Of a stretch of 64,000 bases of DNA, positions 22,263 to 34,459 are shown one piece after another (position 1 is the first letter of the stretch; each line of letters starts with the position of its first letter). The stretch comes from Loripinus fragilis (Eukaryota > Mollusca > Bivalvia > Lucinida > Lucinidae), in the NCBI GenBank assembly GCA_964019695.1, contig OZ026525.1, forward strand, positions 66,836,753-66,900,752, in the 5' to 3' direction. The position numbers and the translations under genes were made by a program. The notes beneath the pieces were generated by a model, which made no database searches, was not told the DNA's origin, and saw only the letters and a program-made list of their open reading frames with translations.

Positions 22263-22624
22263 ATTAGCAAGCTGAACTCTCTTTTGTACTTCAACAACAG
22301 CGAAATCAAGGGCAAATATTTAGTGCCTTTGGAATGCATTTAAGCCCCCCGATGGCTTGGGCTGCTGTCCGTTCTATTCTGATCTTGCTGATTCGTTATT
22401 ACTTGTTACTCCCGTTGTGGGAGTCTAAAATTGTTGTATGTTTTGTTGTACGTAACTTTTTGTCCATTCAAGTTTTGCAATCATCTTAATGGGGAAGAGA
22501 GAGAGCTGGTTGCTGTGCTTGGTTTGTCTTCCTGGTGTGTCGTGACTGTTGTGTGGCTCTTCCTCGCGGTGCCATGGGTTTTTCTGCGGTTTGTGATTGT
22601 GGTATTTCCTGATCACACTCACTA
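22263..22624 (+). repeat. Family B SINE-like repeat, copy 3
   Basis: Near full length: CAACAACAGCGAAATCAAGG, GCATTTAAGCCCCCCGATGG, ACTCCCGTTGTGGGAGTCT, TTTTGCAATCATCTTAATGG, GGAAGAGAGAGAGCTGGTTG, CTTCCTCGCGGTGCCATGGG, TTCCTGATCACACTCACT. The overlapping reading frames 22425-22622 (minus) and 22431-22685 (plus) are translations of this repeat. Confidence 0.85.
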
Positions 22625-23539
22625 TTTTAGATGTTTACAGTCAATGACGCGTTCTGTACAAATCAACTTGAAACAGCGAATATAAACAGCACATTAAACA
22701 ATGAATAAATGATTATTTCATCCAAATTGATTTACAAGAACTAGCTTTTCAGCAACAGTAACTTGAGAAAGTAAGTTTGTTGAGTAAAAAGTGATTCTTT
22801 TTAACATCGTCATCGTCATTCTGGTGCATTCAGTCACTCATAATTTGCCAATCGCAATGCACTCAGGATGATCAAGGCATTGAAAAATAAATTTAGGTAA
22901 AAAATCGCAGTCTTGCTTTCTACCACGTTGAAGGACGACTTTAATCACTGAAATTTCAACATTTAATTTTTTTTTCTGACTGTCTCAACTTCCGTTCTCC
23001 TAAGGAATACAGTCATGCGCCAAAAATATTGCATGTAGGTTATCTTGCATTAGCAACCGGCCTCGCATTAGTTACGCTTATCTCACATGTGTATCGATGT
23101 GGAACAGATTTTTCCAACAGCCAGCTAGCATAGGGATCACTCGATCTTGTATGCATTGGTATGTGATAAAGAATTCTCTCACATGAGTAATAACAACGGA
23201 AATCTCGATCAAGACTCATATTCAAGTCGAATCATTGTGGTTCGTTCTCCCATGTTATTGTTGGAAAGCATAATTAGATCAAATCATGCGCAAGGCTCCC
23301 TAATGTCAAGTAAGCCACTGTTCTTATTTCTTAAAATCCCAAAGCAATTATCTCTACTAACCTGCGAAAGCACGCACATGTTTTAAAATATACGTACATC
23401 AGATTTAAGCGTCGATAAGATTCTAACACGAGATCTAGTCCCAAGCCAGACGAACTTTATGACGAATAGTTCTACCAAGTGAACACATTGACATTTTAAG
23501 TTAACATACATACTCTTGTCACGCTATTATTACATATAT
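22625..23539. other. Unannotated stretch
   Basis: No gene, RNA or repeat recognised. Confidence 0.4.
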
Positions 23540-23776
23540 GAGCCGCAACATGTGATTTCCAACAATTTGAAATTTTGACAAGTGTAGACTAGGACGAGCC
23601 TCTTCAGCCTCCTTTTAAGCTTAGAAACTCCAAAGAGTGTTCAGTCAGTAACTTAACAATCATAGAGTACTCAAGCGACTAGCAAAGGCTCTGATCAGAC
23701 TGCGCGTATGCGCAGGCTGATCTGAGGCTTTGCTGGTCGCACATACCACATTGTTGGAAATCTCATGCCATGGCTC
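23540..23776 (+). mobile_element. Family C 237-bp MITE, copy 2
   Basis: GAGCCGCAACATGTGATTTC at the left and GGAAATCTCATGCCATGGCTC-type right end, 237 bp. The central hairpin CTGATCAGACTGCGCGTATG / GCGCAGGCTGATCTGAGG is well preserved (about 23691-23728). Confidence 0.85.
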
Positions 23777-23819
23777 ATAGATATTTGACATGCAAGATTA
23801 TAGTATACAGTCAAATCTC

Positions 23820-23930
23820 GTAAATTCGAAGTCCTCAAGACTAGAGGTTTTATTTCGAATGTTCAGTAGTTCGAATGATAGGGAGGAGGATATACATGTA
23901 AAAGTATTTAACCCCCCCCCCCCCCAAAAA
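23820..23930 (+). repeat. Pogo/Tigger-like end remnant followed by C/A runs
   Basis: ACAGTCAAATCTCGTAAATT, TTCGAAGTCC and then TTCGAATG resemble the ends of pogo/Tigger-type elements (typically CAGT...CCTCG...AATTCGAA). No matching right end was found nearby, so this is a solo end or chance similarity. A run of C followed by A lies at 23911-23932. Confidence 0.35.
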
Positions 23931-25677
23931 AAATGAGTATTTTCAAGTTTTCTTTATAGGAAGGTGGATATAAAAGTATTCAACCCCCCATAATGAGTGT
24001 TCTTAAGTGTTCCTCATCAAACATATGTGATGTTTGCGTAAAGGAAATAGTGTAGGCCGCTGTATAATCCTGTGGGCATTTTTGGGTAAAAGTGTCAAAC
24101 ATACGCTTTCTTGTAGACAAATGTATCCGGTTTAATAAAAAAGATGCTTCCATTTTTTTCTTGTCGTTTTAACGCCATGGTGACGTGACAAAGTGATGTA
24201 TCCATTTTTGACTTATTTAGGGTTTGAAAATTGATTACTACGAATTCCAGTTGACATAAACAAGTACTGTTTGATCAGTTTAAACAATATACGATATTAC
24301 AGTTATATATGCTACTTACTTAAAATGTATTACTACTTAACACAGAACTATCACTAGACAATGGGCTACCAAATGTCCTTCAAGATGGTTTTGTACGCTA
24401 TAATTTTCTAAAACCAAACTATAAGCCACAGATTAATGTATGTTAACTCTATAGCGGTTACAGCGTTACTTTGCAATAGCAAAATTTACTTTGTTACCCT
24501 GTAATAATAGGAAATCCTATCAAATTTTTCCTTATTCTTACGTGACAATATAATCTTTTAATTCTTTCAAATGACTAGCAATATAGTTTTATTCAGTAAA
24601 AGGGCCTGTTATTACTGTAATGAACTTTGCTTTCTTTTAAATACATAATGCTAAAGCAAAAAACGCACTTTATGAGTTTACACTGTTGGTGGTTTATTTC
24701 TGCATTTAACTGCCATTAACTGAAAAAACCAATAAAGCATTGATGAGTATGGGAATAAATTTGAGCCTAAATCACATAAAACGTTCATTTCAAGTCGGTG
24801 TATATGATCAAATACATGAACAGCATTTTAGAAGCTGCTAATTTCATGATCGATCAATGTTTCTTTAAAATCCTATTTATAACAAGAATATTTTAAAGAG
24901 AGTATTCCACTTATCATCTATGTTGTCTGGTTCTAAAACATTGTGAAGCATTGAAACAGAACAGTATAGTTTTTTGTGACTTTGTGCCCGAAGAAGAAGC
25001 GATTTCGTGCATGATGAAGAAGCCGATTTTAGCTCGATATCAAAGTATATTTTACACTAATTAAAGAGAAAAGAATTATTGAAGACTTATAAAATGTATG
25101 TTTAAACATTACTTTATCAGATTTCTAGAATAAAATATCTCATTCTAGCGGTGAAAGTCCAAAACAATCGACTTATAAAGCATCATTATGTGTTTTGCAA
25201 TGCAACTAATAATCAATCTGCCCCTTCATTTTCAAAAACAGCTTTATCGATTTTTCAATTGAAGAGCGATTGCTAAGGGAGATAACAATGTGAAAGGGGT
25301 CTATTAGTTTTAATGGTTCATTCATTATAGTCATACACTTGAAAGAAATAGGTTATCACCCAGAAAAGCTCCCTGGCATTGGTACTATAATATCTATATT
25401 GTAGCCATTGCTAAATTACTGGACCAAAATAAATTATTTGTTAGTTTGTTCGCATAATTCAAATCAATTAGGTTTAGTCTTACGGCTGAATTTTGTTTCA
25501 GATTATAGCATTTTGATATTAGTCAATCAAATGCGAACATTATGATTGAAACAAATATACAACAAATTGATTCTTTGCATATTACAAATAAAACAAAATA
25601 CATTAACTGTAGTACCAGAAAAATACATAAAAGGAGCAAGTTCAATTGATTTTGGTACTTTGCAAGTAAAAATAGAA

Positions 25678-25896
25678 AGTGAGTATGATCAGAAAATACC
25701 ACAATCACACACCGCAGACAACCCAAAGGCACCGCGAGGAAGAGCCACTCAACCGCCACAAGACACCAGGAAGACTAATTGAGCAAAGCAACTCTCTCTT
25801 CCCCAACATGATGATTGCAATACTAGAACAGCCACAAAGTAACGTACAACAAAACATACAACAATTACAGACTCCCAAAATGGAAGTAGCAATGAA
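25678..25896 (-). repeat. Family B SINE-like repeat, copy 4 (left arm of an inverted pair)
   Basis: GTGAGTATGATCAGAAAATA, then CACACCGCAGACAACC, CACCGCGAGGAAGAGCCACT, CTCTCTCTTCCCCAACATGA and ACAGACTCCCAAAATGG. The other arm of the inverted pair follows 20 bp later. Confidence 0.8.
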
Positions 25897-25917
25897 CAAA
25901 AGTCAACAACAGAACCA

Positions 25918-26122
25918 CAACAATATCATTGTTGGCAGTGTTACTTTGTGTCCTTTTGGGTTTTGCAAATATCTTGAAGAGGACGAGAGAGCTGGTTGCT
26001 TTGCTTTTTTTGTCTTACGAATGTCTTGTTAGTTTAAATGTCCTGTGACTCTTCCTCACGGTGCCGTCGGTTGGTCTGCGGTGTGTGATTGTGGTATTTC
26101 CTGATCATACTCACTTACTTTT
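25918..26122 (+). repeat. Family B SINE-like repeat, copy 5 (right arm of an inverted pair)
   Basis: TTGGCAGTGTTACTTTGTGTCC, GGGTTTTGCAAATATCTTGA, GACGAGAGAGCTGGTTGC, TCTTCCTCACGGTGCCGTC and the tail TGATCATACTCACTTACTTT. It is tail-out relative to copy 4, so the pair forms a head-to-head inverted dimer. The plus-strand frame 25679-26032 runs across both and is not a gene. Confidence 0.8.
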
Positions 26123-27124
26123 TAATACTGAGTAGATTGCCCTCTTAAAGTTGTATTTGCTAGTACAGTTGACAGTTTTGCATGTTTCTTTTGGCGAGTT
26201 TACAACTTATTCTTATTTTTAGTACACATATAGCTCTTTGTTATTATTCCATTTACCATGTTTACAAGGGTCCTATAATATTTTGTCAACGGTACAGTTC
26301 AGGTATATAAGTGTTCATTGCTAAAACTAAGTCAGGTCACATGACTGCACTTTCTTATTCAATATTTCACTTTTCTATAAGAACATTGTACAATCTATTA
26401 TGTCACCTAGTAAAATTTTGTTTGGACATATTTTTAGCTGATAAAGTTTTTACTTAAATTGGTATTAAAGTAACAATTGACCTGTTTCCTTGGATATGAT
26501 CATACATAATGTGATCATTGCCATAGAGTAAAACTCAACACTATAACCAATTTTCCCATTATTGGTTGAGCAAGTGATAAGAAGTACAAAGTTTATGTGA
26601 TTGACAGTTTCGTTAATTGAACAACCAAAGATATGCTACACATAAACTTAAATTAATTAAAACGTTTAAGTTATGCCCTTACATCTGCATACGCAACTAG
26701 ATGCCAGGATACAAAAAGATTTGGTGACAGTCTCTTTAAACAATAACTGATTACAGACAGTTATAATGCATAAGATATGACTACCTCCCTCAAAACATTT
26801 AGTAATTATAAAGGATAATTCTTTTATGGTATTAATTTGAACCTATATATACATGGATACATAGAATCTAGCCTGTATCATGTTACGTAACTGAATATGT
26901 TTACCCATTATTTGAACAACTAAAGTTGAAAAAAATACAAAAAGTGATTTTTACGAATAACTGATGAGATTTATTTCAAATAAACTTAGATTTTCCTATT
27001 ATCATTTAATTTGCTACTAAATTCCAAAATCTATAATTTTGGGCAAATCATTTTTTTAGATATAAAAAAGTTAAATGATATACTATTTGGCAATTGTTGC
27101 ATGAATAATTAATATGAACTTATT

Positions 27125-27322
27125 AAATGTGTCTTGTTTTTAGCATGCATTCGCGTCTGTTCATTGCTGCTTTGTGGTTACCAGCTGGGAAAGGGCTGAC
27201 CTCTTGGCTCTTGTTGGTTATGTTTATTGTAGTTTTGTTACTTTCCCATGTGGTATCCTGGGTCAGGTGTGGTACTTGATTGTTTCGTTTCCTGATCTTT
27301 GCCATCTTTCTTACTTTAATAC
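27125..27322 (+). repeat. Family A SINE-like repeat, copy 4 (5' truncated)
   Basis: GCATTCGCGTCTGTTCATTG, GTGGTTACCAGCTGGGAAAG, GGTGTGGTACTTGATTGTTT, TTCCTGATCTTTGCCATCTT and then TCTTACTTT. About 200 bp of the 3' half is present. It lies about 110 bp upstream of a family B copy in the same orientation. Confidence 0.75.
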
Positions 27323-27430
27323 GAATTGATAAAGATCAGATCAGACGAACTGGAATCTGGATTTCTATAACAAAAACAATCAGTTCTTTACATGGTAGCT
27401 AACTAATTGTTGTATTATAACAACAACATG

Positions 27431-27768
27431 GTCTAGGACGAAGGTCTGGTACCAGTAAAATGCATTTAAGCCCCCAGTGGCTTAGCCAGCTGTCCATTCT
27501 AAGGCGGTGGTTCTGTTGTTGATGATTCAATGTTTATTGTTGCTCCCATTGTAAGTGGGGTTTTGTGTTTGGTCCTTGTTTTGTTACTCAGTACTTTATG
27601 TCTTTCTATTGTTGCAATCACCGTGATGGGAAAGAGAGAGCTATTTGCGCTACTTTAATTGTGTTCCTAATGTCTTGTGGATGTTACTGTTCTCTGGCCG
27701 TTTCCACAGTGACGTAGTTTGGCCTAAGTGTGTGATTGTGGTATTTTCTGATCATACTTAGTACTTGC
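27431..27768 (+). repeat. Family B SINE-like repeat, copy 6
   Basis: TAGGACGAAGGTCTGGTACC, GCATTTAAGCCCCCAGTGGC, GTCCATTCTAAGGCGGTGGT, ATCACCGTGATGGGAAAGAG, and tail TGATCATACTTAGTACTTGC. Near full length. Confidence 0.85.
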
Positions 27769-28781
27769 TTTTTTTAAAATGATATAAAATACCATACGTT
27801 GTATTATATAAGGAATTAGGCAATGTATACACAGTCTTGAAGGTTGTAATATACGTTACATATTGTCACACAAATAACAAAATGATAGTTTAACCAGAAA
27901 CTATGTTAATCACAGCCTTTTACTCTTGAATTTCAATATAATATTCATAAATGGTGTTTAAAGGTTTTCATAAAGCATTACATGTTTAATTTGAGGATGA
28001 AAATATTCTTACTTTATTTAGTGTGTTATTAGAGTTTTTTTTGTATTTAGTTGTTTAACAACATTTCATTGGTTTTATAGGATATAGCTTTAATGTAACA
28101 TAAATGGCACTACTATGTGCCCTAATAACTTTTATAAACATAAATATATGTAGGGAAATTAACGTTCTTGTATATTACATGAATGTTAAGCCATTTTGAG
28201 TATTCAGGTACTACCTTAACGACCTTATTTACATTGTTTTTGTTTTAAAAAATGAGGGGTAACATAGTTTACATGCGGTAGCAGCCAAACGCCCCAAACG
28301 TCGGAGAGCTAACATGTATCAAAAAGCTAAACCAGAAACATAAATTTATGTTAACATTTGATTTTAATTGCAAGGCGCGCACAATTTTCCTGAGTTATAT
28401 TTTTTGTGCACATGTTTTTTTTCTGCATACTGACATCAAATCGACGTCAATTTGACGTAAAATTGAAGTCCATCTAAGTTGAATCAAATTTTCATTTTGG
28501 TCCCCTTCTATAGACGTTTTCAACCACTTCAAAGCAATAAAAAATACTAAAATGCGATTACTTAAGGCGTATAAAGCACTACAAGATAAAAGTTGTTTGA
28601 TTCATGTGAAAAGAAGGCACGTCACTTTGTGACATCACTGTGACATTAATACTGCATGAAAAAAATTGGAAACATCTTTTTCCTTAAATGGAGTATATTT
28701 TTCTAGTTGAAAATCGATAGGAAACACTTTTACCCAAAATTGCACACGGGAGCCCAAAGTTCGACACAGCGGCCAACACTA

Positions 28782-29835
28782 TAGAAATGACAAAATGACT
28801 ATATCACAAAGACCAAACAGCCGATCCTGCAACTACAACAACAACTGAAAAAATGACATAAGCAGAATCACATAGATGATAGTTATTCTCATGGGAAATA
28901 GCAAATCTACGTAGTGTCATTTTTACGTGGTGTGTCTCAAATATGGCATATGCACTTGTCGATATATAAACTGCGGAAGGCCTAAGATGATTGCAGCGAC
29001 TGAATATAACACCACTTTATCACGTCTGATTTAAATCTCATTAATTTATTGTCGGTCACTCTAGGGGATATATCAGCGTATGCACGTTTATAAGAATCCA
29101 TTAATTGCCATGCAAAATATATATTTTGCGCAGCAATTAATTGACGCTTATAAAAAATGCAAACGCAGAGCTACATGTAGTTCCCGTCTTTAATTGAACA
29201 TTTTGTGATTTACATCTCTAAATTTAAGGTGATACCGGACTCATGTTAAAAGATAACCGAGTGTTTTTTTTTATAAAAGTAAGAATTATCTTTATTTATT
29301 CTCTTAAAACGTACAAGTATTGGCGTTCGCAAAAATACTTATCATTTATCAACACATCTATGACCAAATATGTTTTGACCGCCGGGTCCAGTTTCACTCA
29401 TCAAAACGTCCCGAGTTATACCTGGTCAGACAATTCTGATCAGAAAAAAAAATTAAACTAATATTCATGCGTATTCAATGTCTGTTACGTCATCCTGGCT
29501 TTATTGAAGTTAGATTGCTGTCACTCGCGTCCCTAGTTAAGCTATGCACGCGGAGAGTGTGAACAATAAACTATTTGTATGATGTATCTACGGGTAAGTG
29601 AACACTTTGATATGCCTGCACACGCGCACAAGCTGATCAAAGCATCTGCTTTCCAATCTGTTTTCAAATTATACGTCATTCTAGTATGGGGTGTTTTGCT
29701 TTATCTGTCGATACCTTCTAGTTTAAACTTTCCAACCAATATGACAGTATGAAATATATTAAATGATGAACCAAAAAAGAGAAAAAAACACACACACACA
29801 CAGGAAACGGAATCTGAGGACGACCTAAAAAGAGT
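28782..29835. other. Unannotated stretch with one hairpin
   Basis: An inverted repeat at about 29083-29150 (TTTATAAGAATCCATTAATTGC / GCAATTAATTGACGCTTATAAA with AAAATATATATTTT in the middle) would form a hairpin. A short CA run lies near 29789-29802. No gene recognised. Confidence 0.4.
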
Positions 29836-30030
29836 TTGTTTGATTTTGATTTTTTATGTCCCATCAACAATCTTTCAGTTATAAAGGGACGGGTCTTCCT
29901 GGGTTGAACCAGTACTAAGCTAGGATTATTGTTCTTGCTCAAGGACACAACGCAGTGACGCCGATGAGGCTCGAACCCGCAGCCTTTCGGTTTCGAGTCC
30001 AGCACTATACCACTGAGCCACTGCGTTCCT
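29836..30030 (-). repeat. tRNA-derived SINE, copy 1
   Basis: Read on the minus strand, the tRNA-like head (about 30028 to 29955) has a box A-like TGGCTCAGTGGTATAGTG and a box B-like GGTTCGAGCC. It is followed by CACTGCGTTGTGTCCTTGAG, CTGGTTCAACCCAGGAAGAC, CCTTTATAACTGAAAG and TTGTTGATGGGACATAAA. The same order is found at 42218-42412 on the plus strand. The anticodon arm does not fold cleanly, so the head is a SINE promoter and not a functional tRNA. ORFs here (29718-30005, 29926-30159) are incidental. Confidence 0.85.
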
Positions 30031-30689
30031 TAAAAGACTACCAAGAGTAAGCCCCAGCGAACAAGAAGGGTTGAAACATATCCTGGTCGCCGTCGATGCG
30101 GTTCCAGTACCTATTTGATATGCATGTAAACAGCGTTGTTTCAATAGCTGTTTTTTCATGACTTAACTTCTCAAGATAATAAGCTGCAGCAAATTTTACC
30201 ATTTTAAGAGAGTCAGTGGAGACATATGTGTGTCGTCTCTGGTGTATGCCTTTCAGTTTTTTTTCGATGGCTAGTCAGGGAATGCTCTGATTTACGCCCA
30301 TTTATTTTGTTTGTTTGTGTTGATCCTTTACCTCCCAATCAACAATTTTAGTCATGTTTGGACGAATTCCTGTCTTGAATCAATACCATAAGCTGATAAA
30401 GTGTCTTGCCCAAAGACACGAAACTACACTGACCCAAAATGAAAACTTTACACTTTATTTCTTTGAATGTATACATATCGTTGTAAGATTTACGCACGAT
30501 TATCGAGATTCAGTCGCGGATAACAATTATGCAAATTTAATTAAATCCCAGGTCTATTCAACGCCTGAAAAACGTGTTCCTTACGTCGCACGTGATCAGG
30601 AAGGGGTGGTTCACTTACAGCTTTAAAAACCGACAAGAAAGCATTTGCAGCTGAGTACTGATAATAAAAAGTTAATTTATTGCTACTAA

Positions 30690-31110
30690 ACGCTTGCATT
30701 TAGTGACGGCACGTCATTCAAAAGATCCAAGAAACCAAGTTATTGGAGTGATCAAGGCGGGGTCTACGGTAAATGATATGCTGCTCTAGACAGACTATTC
30801 ATGATTTTATGAACCGGTACAATAGTACTGCGTCTATCAGAGTACGTGCAAGACCTGGTCGCGCAAGTGTGGCAGCGTTACGTCCTTATTGCCTTACACG
30901 TGAACTCACCCACGTAATCGTTTCAACCAGCAACAATTATTGCTCGGCCTTTACAGGATTCATGCACAAAAGATCATTAATCATTTCATACAAAATAACG
31001 GACCTGGCATTTTCCAGCATGACACTGCAAGGCTTCACACAACGCGTAAATAACCACACATTTACATACTAGGGGTGTGTCTTTTGACATAAAGTTACCA
31101 GGCAAGGCTT
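30690..31110 (+). pseudogene. Tc1-like transposase relic
   Basis: Fragments of a Tc1-family transposase can be read. A helix-turn-helix segment starts around IKAGSTVNDM and, after a shift, gives RYNSTASIRVRARPGRAS (around 30810-30870), the G-R-P-like linker after the second helix. Then FQHDTARLHTTR (around 30995-31035) corresponds to the Q-D-N-A-R-P-H motif with the second catalytic Asp. Only about 150 bp separate them against roughly 400 bp in a full-length gene, so the centre is deleted. There are several frameshifts. No terminal inverted repeats were identified. Confidence 0.7.
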
Positions 31111-32575
31111 TAAGAACGCTTGTTGACATCGAGAGGCTTGTTCTCAAAACTTGATATGGACACATTTTTTTTGCCGAACCCTTTTTTGTTGTATCACTTA
31201 TCACTAAGTGTCCAGCTTTTGCCAAAAATAAAAGTGTATTGAAGCGATTAATTTCTAGTGCAGCGCCAAGCATAAGTCAACTGCCTTAAACATCCCGAAG
31301 AAGAAGATTAAAACTTTGAGCAATTTTGAAGTTATTTGCAATTTTATATTCGTATGAATTAGTAATGTAACGCTTGACGACACACTGAAAACAGGCTTAT
31401 AAACAAAATAATTCCCCTTTTTTTCATTTTTTGAACTACTGATTTTAGAAATACTTCTCTTGTTTTATCTAAATACTAGACATTAAATGTTTGTTTACAC
31501 ATAATAAAGGTGTAAATGTACTTTAAGCACATTATCACTTTAATGTGAAGTAGATCTCCTTTGAATATTCTCCTTTATAAACCTGGCTGTAACGGAGATA
31601 CAAGAAGATAGTGTCCATGTTACATCATTTAATATTAGTCTCGTTTTGATAAGCATTCTCCGCTAAATAACATTTTTTCTGTACAGGTACAGAGATGCAA
31701 CACTTTGTATGTCAGTTCCTTTGCAAGTTTTAGCTTCACTGAAATGAACATCCAGACAGTTTTCTCTGGCCAAGGCGTAACGTCATGTTAAAATAACACT
31801 GAGGTATTTTCATCTCCCTCCAACCTCCAACAACACAGCCACTTATGATCCGTACATGTACAATCTATTTCAGTTGTGTTTACCCACGTGACAGAAAGCG
31901 CGCAAATTTTTCAATGGATTTGCTTCAGTACATTTATATATAGATTTTCTAACAAGTTGCAGACGTAACATACTGGACACCATAAATACCCCAACATTTA
32001 AGGTCGATATTTTTATATGTGTTCAATTTTCTAAGCATACTGATTGGTCCCGCATTGTCCCCAACTCGTTAATATTCGTATTCCAACTGTTAGCACTCTT
32101 CTCTAACTGTCAATATAATTGAGTTTAAGTACATTAGGACAAGAAGTAACATGGTCGGACACGTAATGTTACATCAGCAAACAATTTTTGAAAGTGATTT
32201 TATTTACAAAATTATGTAATAAATGATATTTTATACGTTTCAATCTGAAAAAATGGGCTTTTAGAAAGACACTAAACACTTTTTGTAAGTCTTCATATTA
32301 AGTTTGCATGGACGTGAATTTAAACGCGCTTCTCAAAATGCCACCTGAAATGTCCAAAATCGCCATTTATTTTTGTTTTTCCCTTATTTTATGCTCACAC
32401 AAAACACAAGCTTTTGAGTTTACAATAAGAGAAGGGACTATTCTTTCGCTTCTTAACAAATTTTGTATTACATGGCACACTTAGTCTAGAGAAAAGATAT
32501 TTTAGCATTTGGATAATTATTGCTGATGTTACCAAAAGTGACTGGGCAAAAAACGTGCTATATCAAAGAAACTCA
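31111..32575. other. Unannotated AT-rich stretch
   Basis: No gene, RNA or recognised repeat. The minus-strand frame 30986-31273 overlapping its left edge is antisense to the transposase relic. Confidence 0.4.
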
Positions 32576-32795
32576 CCCGGTATTCTATTTATTAGTTTAC
32601 CCATTGTTTCACTCTTCAAACTAGCGATTATGACGTAATTTAATTTATCGATTTTTGTGTTGATTTAGCGTTATTAGCGAAGTCATTCAAAAAGTGCAAC
32701 GTCGTCATGACTTGATAAAGGCACATGCCGTGAGATAGACCATGTTTATCAGGCAACGTGCTGCAATACAGTTAATATTAGAGGTGACTGACAAA
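32576..32795 (+). repeat. Dispersed ~220-bp repeat, copy 2 (mate at 6726)
   Basis: Collinear with 6726-6942 (see that entry), including GACGTAATTTAATTTATCGA where copy 1 lacks a few bases. Same orientation. Confidence 0.75.
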
Positions 32796-32988
32796 GCTGA
32801 CTAGGGACCTGTAACTGGGCAAAAACGAAATCACACAGCCTGCACCCAAACTACATCGTATTATTATGCCTCCACTAAGACTTTAAATGTGGAGTTCTGG
32901 GCTTTCCCGCCATCATCCATGCCTGGCCGCTTTGGTATAAATTGTAAGTATAAAGTGTTGGACATTTAGAAGTTTAAGTTTTGAATAT

Positions 32989-33091
32989 GATGGAAGGCAG
33001 GTTCAATTTCGCAGATCTTGACGTGCCAATTTTGGCGGCTGGTGTCTTTGTTGCAACATCTGAAAAGAGACGTGTTTTTATTGCCTGAAAG
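32989..33091 (+). other. Short unrecognised ORF (33 codons)
   Basis: An ATG at about 32989 starts a 33-codon frame beginning MMEGRFNFADLDVPILAAGV and ending at TGA before 33092. The composition looks protein-like, but it is too short to assign and could be the end of a decayed element ORF. It lies 1.5 kb upstream of the DIRS-type fragment. Function unknown. Confidence 0.15.
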
Positions 33092-33914
33092 AGTCCACGA
33101 AGGTGGATTAAGTTTGTTTTAGTTTTCTGCCGTTAAAGTTTGAGCTATGTGATGCATACAATGTATGTTTCACAAGAAGGCCGCTGTGCTTATATGGGTT
33201 AAGTGAAGGGCTTACTTTGTTATTGTACTCAAGCAAGTTACGACTCTTTAACTCAATTTATTTCAGACGAAATGTCACGCTAGTTAATTGCGTGACACGC
33301 TAGTAAATCGCGTGTCTTTATAATGGCAGATTGTTCTTAAAATTCGTTTAAATGATCGAAAATGTGTAAAGAAAATCTTGTGCATTCTCCAATGGCTAAA
33401 AAATTGGCTTCTTTTTTACAGATATATGCACATGGAATGGGAAGTATAAATGAATTGTTTAACTGTTTTTACAATTATTACATGACGTCATGTAAGGCTT
33501 CGATTAAACTACTAGTGGTCACAATAGGTGATAAAAACCTTCTAAGGCTACCAAGATTCGGAGGAACTCTAAATAAGCAGCTTCGGTATTCAGCAGAGAA
33601 GAAGAGAAGCAAGTAGCCACAGAGGGACCCTATCGCTCAGGGCCTAGATTTTGCGACCGTATTTCCTTTACTAGAAAAAGATGTGATGCCTCAAGATCAT
33701 ATGAGGTAAACCAGTGTTCAGCTTTTATTAGCCAAAATCGTTGTTGCTTGTCAGGCCTATCATGGTGGGAAACTGGAGTGTACTGGAGTCTTCAAAGATG
33801 GAGCTCAATGAAAATAGGCTTCACATTGCAGTAAGAGACCTGCGCTTGAAATCAGCAAAAAAGCCGCTTCAGCACTTTTTGAACAACTAGAGGTTGTTAA
33901 GATAAAATTTTACC

Positions 33915-33967
33915 ACCCCCCCCCCCCAAAAAAAACAAAAAAAAACAAAACAACAACAACAAAAAAC
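33915..33967 (+). repeat. C-run followed by A/CAA low complexity
   Basis: About 15 C residues, then A-runs separated by single C residues, then CAACAACAACAA. Simple-sequence tract with no gene. Confidence 0.9.
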
Positions 33968-34093
33968 ACCATTCTGATGGATCAGGAGGTTCAAGAAATG
34001 AAAAAATGCCATCAAAGAGTGTTTCGCATGTCCAGATATATTTCTAAGCACTGTCTTTCAAGATTCAAAAAGAGTGGAGGACAGAGACTAGGC

Positions 34094-34331
34094 CCCGAGG
34101 TGATAGAACTTGTTTCTTACTCGACTCAACTGAGCACGAAATTCCAAGTGCTCATAAAACTTAAATACCGATAAATAAAGATGTTTCTTGCTTTAAGCCT
34201 CTTAGATGTTGTATTTATCATGTTAATAAATACTAAAATGCCATCAATTATTGGCATTTTAATATTTATGAGCAGGTTAAATTTCGTGCTCAGCTGAGTT
34301 GAGTATGAAAAAAAAGCGTTATAACCTCGGG
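34094..34331. mobile_element. ~238-bp palindromic MITE, CCCGAGGT ends
   Basis: CCCGAGGTGATAGAAC...GACTCAACTGAGCACGAAATT on the left matches the complement of AATTTCGTGCTCAGCTGAGT...GTTATAACCTCGGG on the right, with ATGCCATCAATTATTGGCAT at the centre. A diverged relative lies at about 42710-42930. No clear target duplication. The minus-strand 84-codon frame here is repeat-derived. Confidence 0.7.
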
Positions 34332-34459
34332 ACCAGTACGCAATCTGAAGAAGCTGTATCAGTATGTAGAATATCAGCATTTTAAGCTGAAATACATTCT
34401 AGCCGTGTTATCTCTTAAAAGAAGGGAGATTTCATGGTAAAATAGACTTGATAGATTCT

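Larger units (their letters stand above)
24050..28779. mobile_element. Possible 4.7 kb long-TIR element with SINE-like insertions inside
   Basis: The first ~165 bp (24050-24215) match the last ~165 bp (28615-28779) in inverted orientation. Shared landmarks read from the outside in are GTGTAGGCCGCTGT / CACAGCGGCCAACAC, then ACACTTTTACCCAAAA, then AAACATCTTTTT, then CACTTTGTGACATCAC. TA lies on both sides (24048-24049 and 28780-28781). The interior is very AT-rich, without a transposase or any frame above ~120 codons. It contains family A (27125-27322) and B (25678-26122, 27431-27768) copies, presumably later insertions. It could instead be two independent copies of a short repeat in inverted orientation. 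Confidence 0.5.

Noticed and set aside
29955..30028. Functional tRNA gene (minus strand)
   Set aside because: Same head-plus-body structure as 42218-42412, with a poor anticodon stem; called a SINE.
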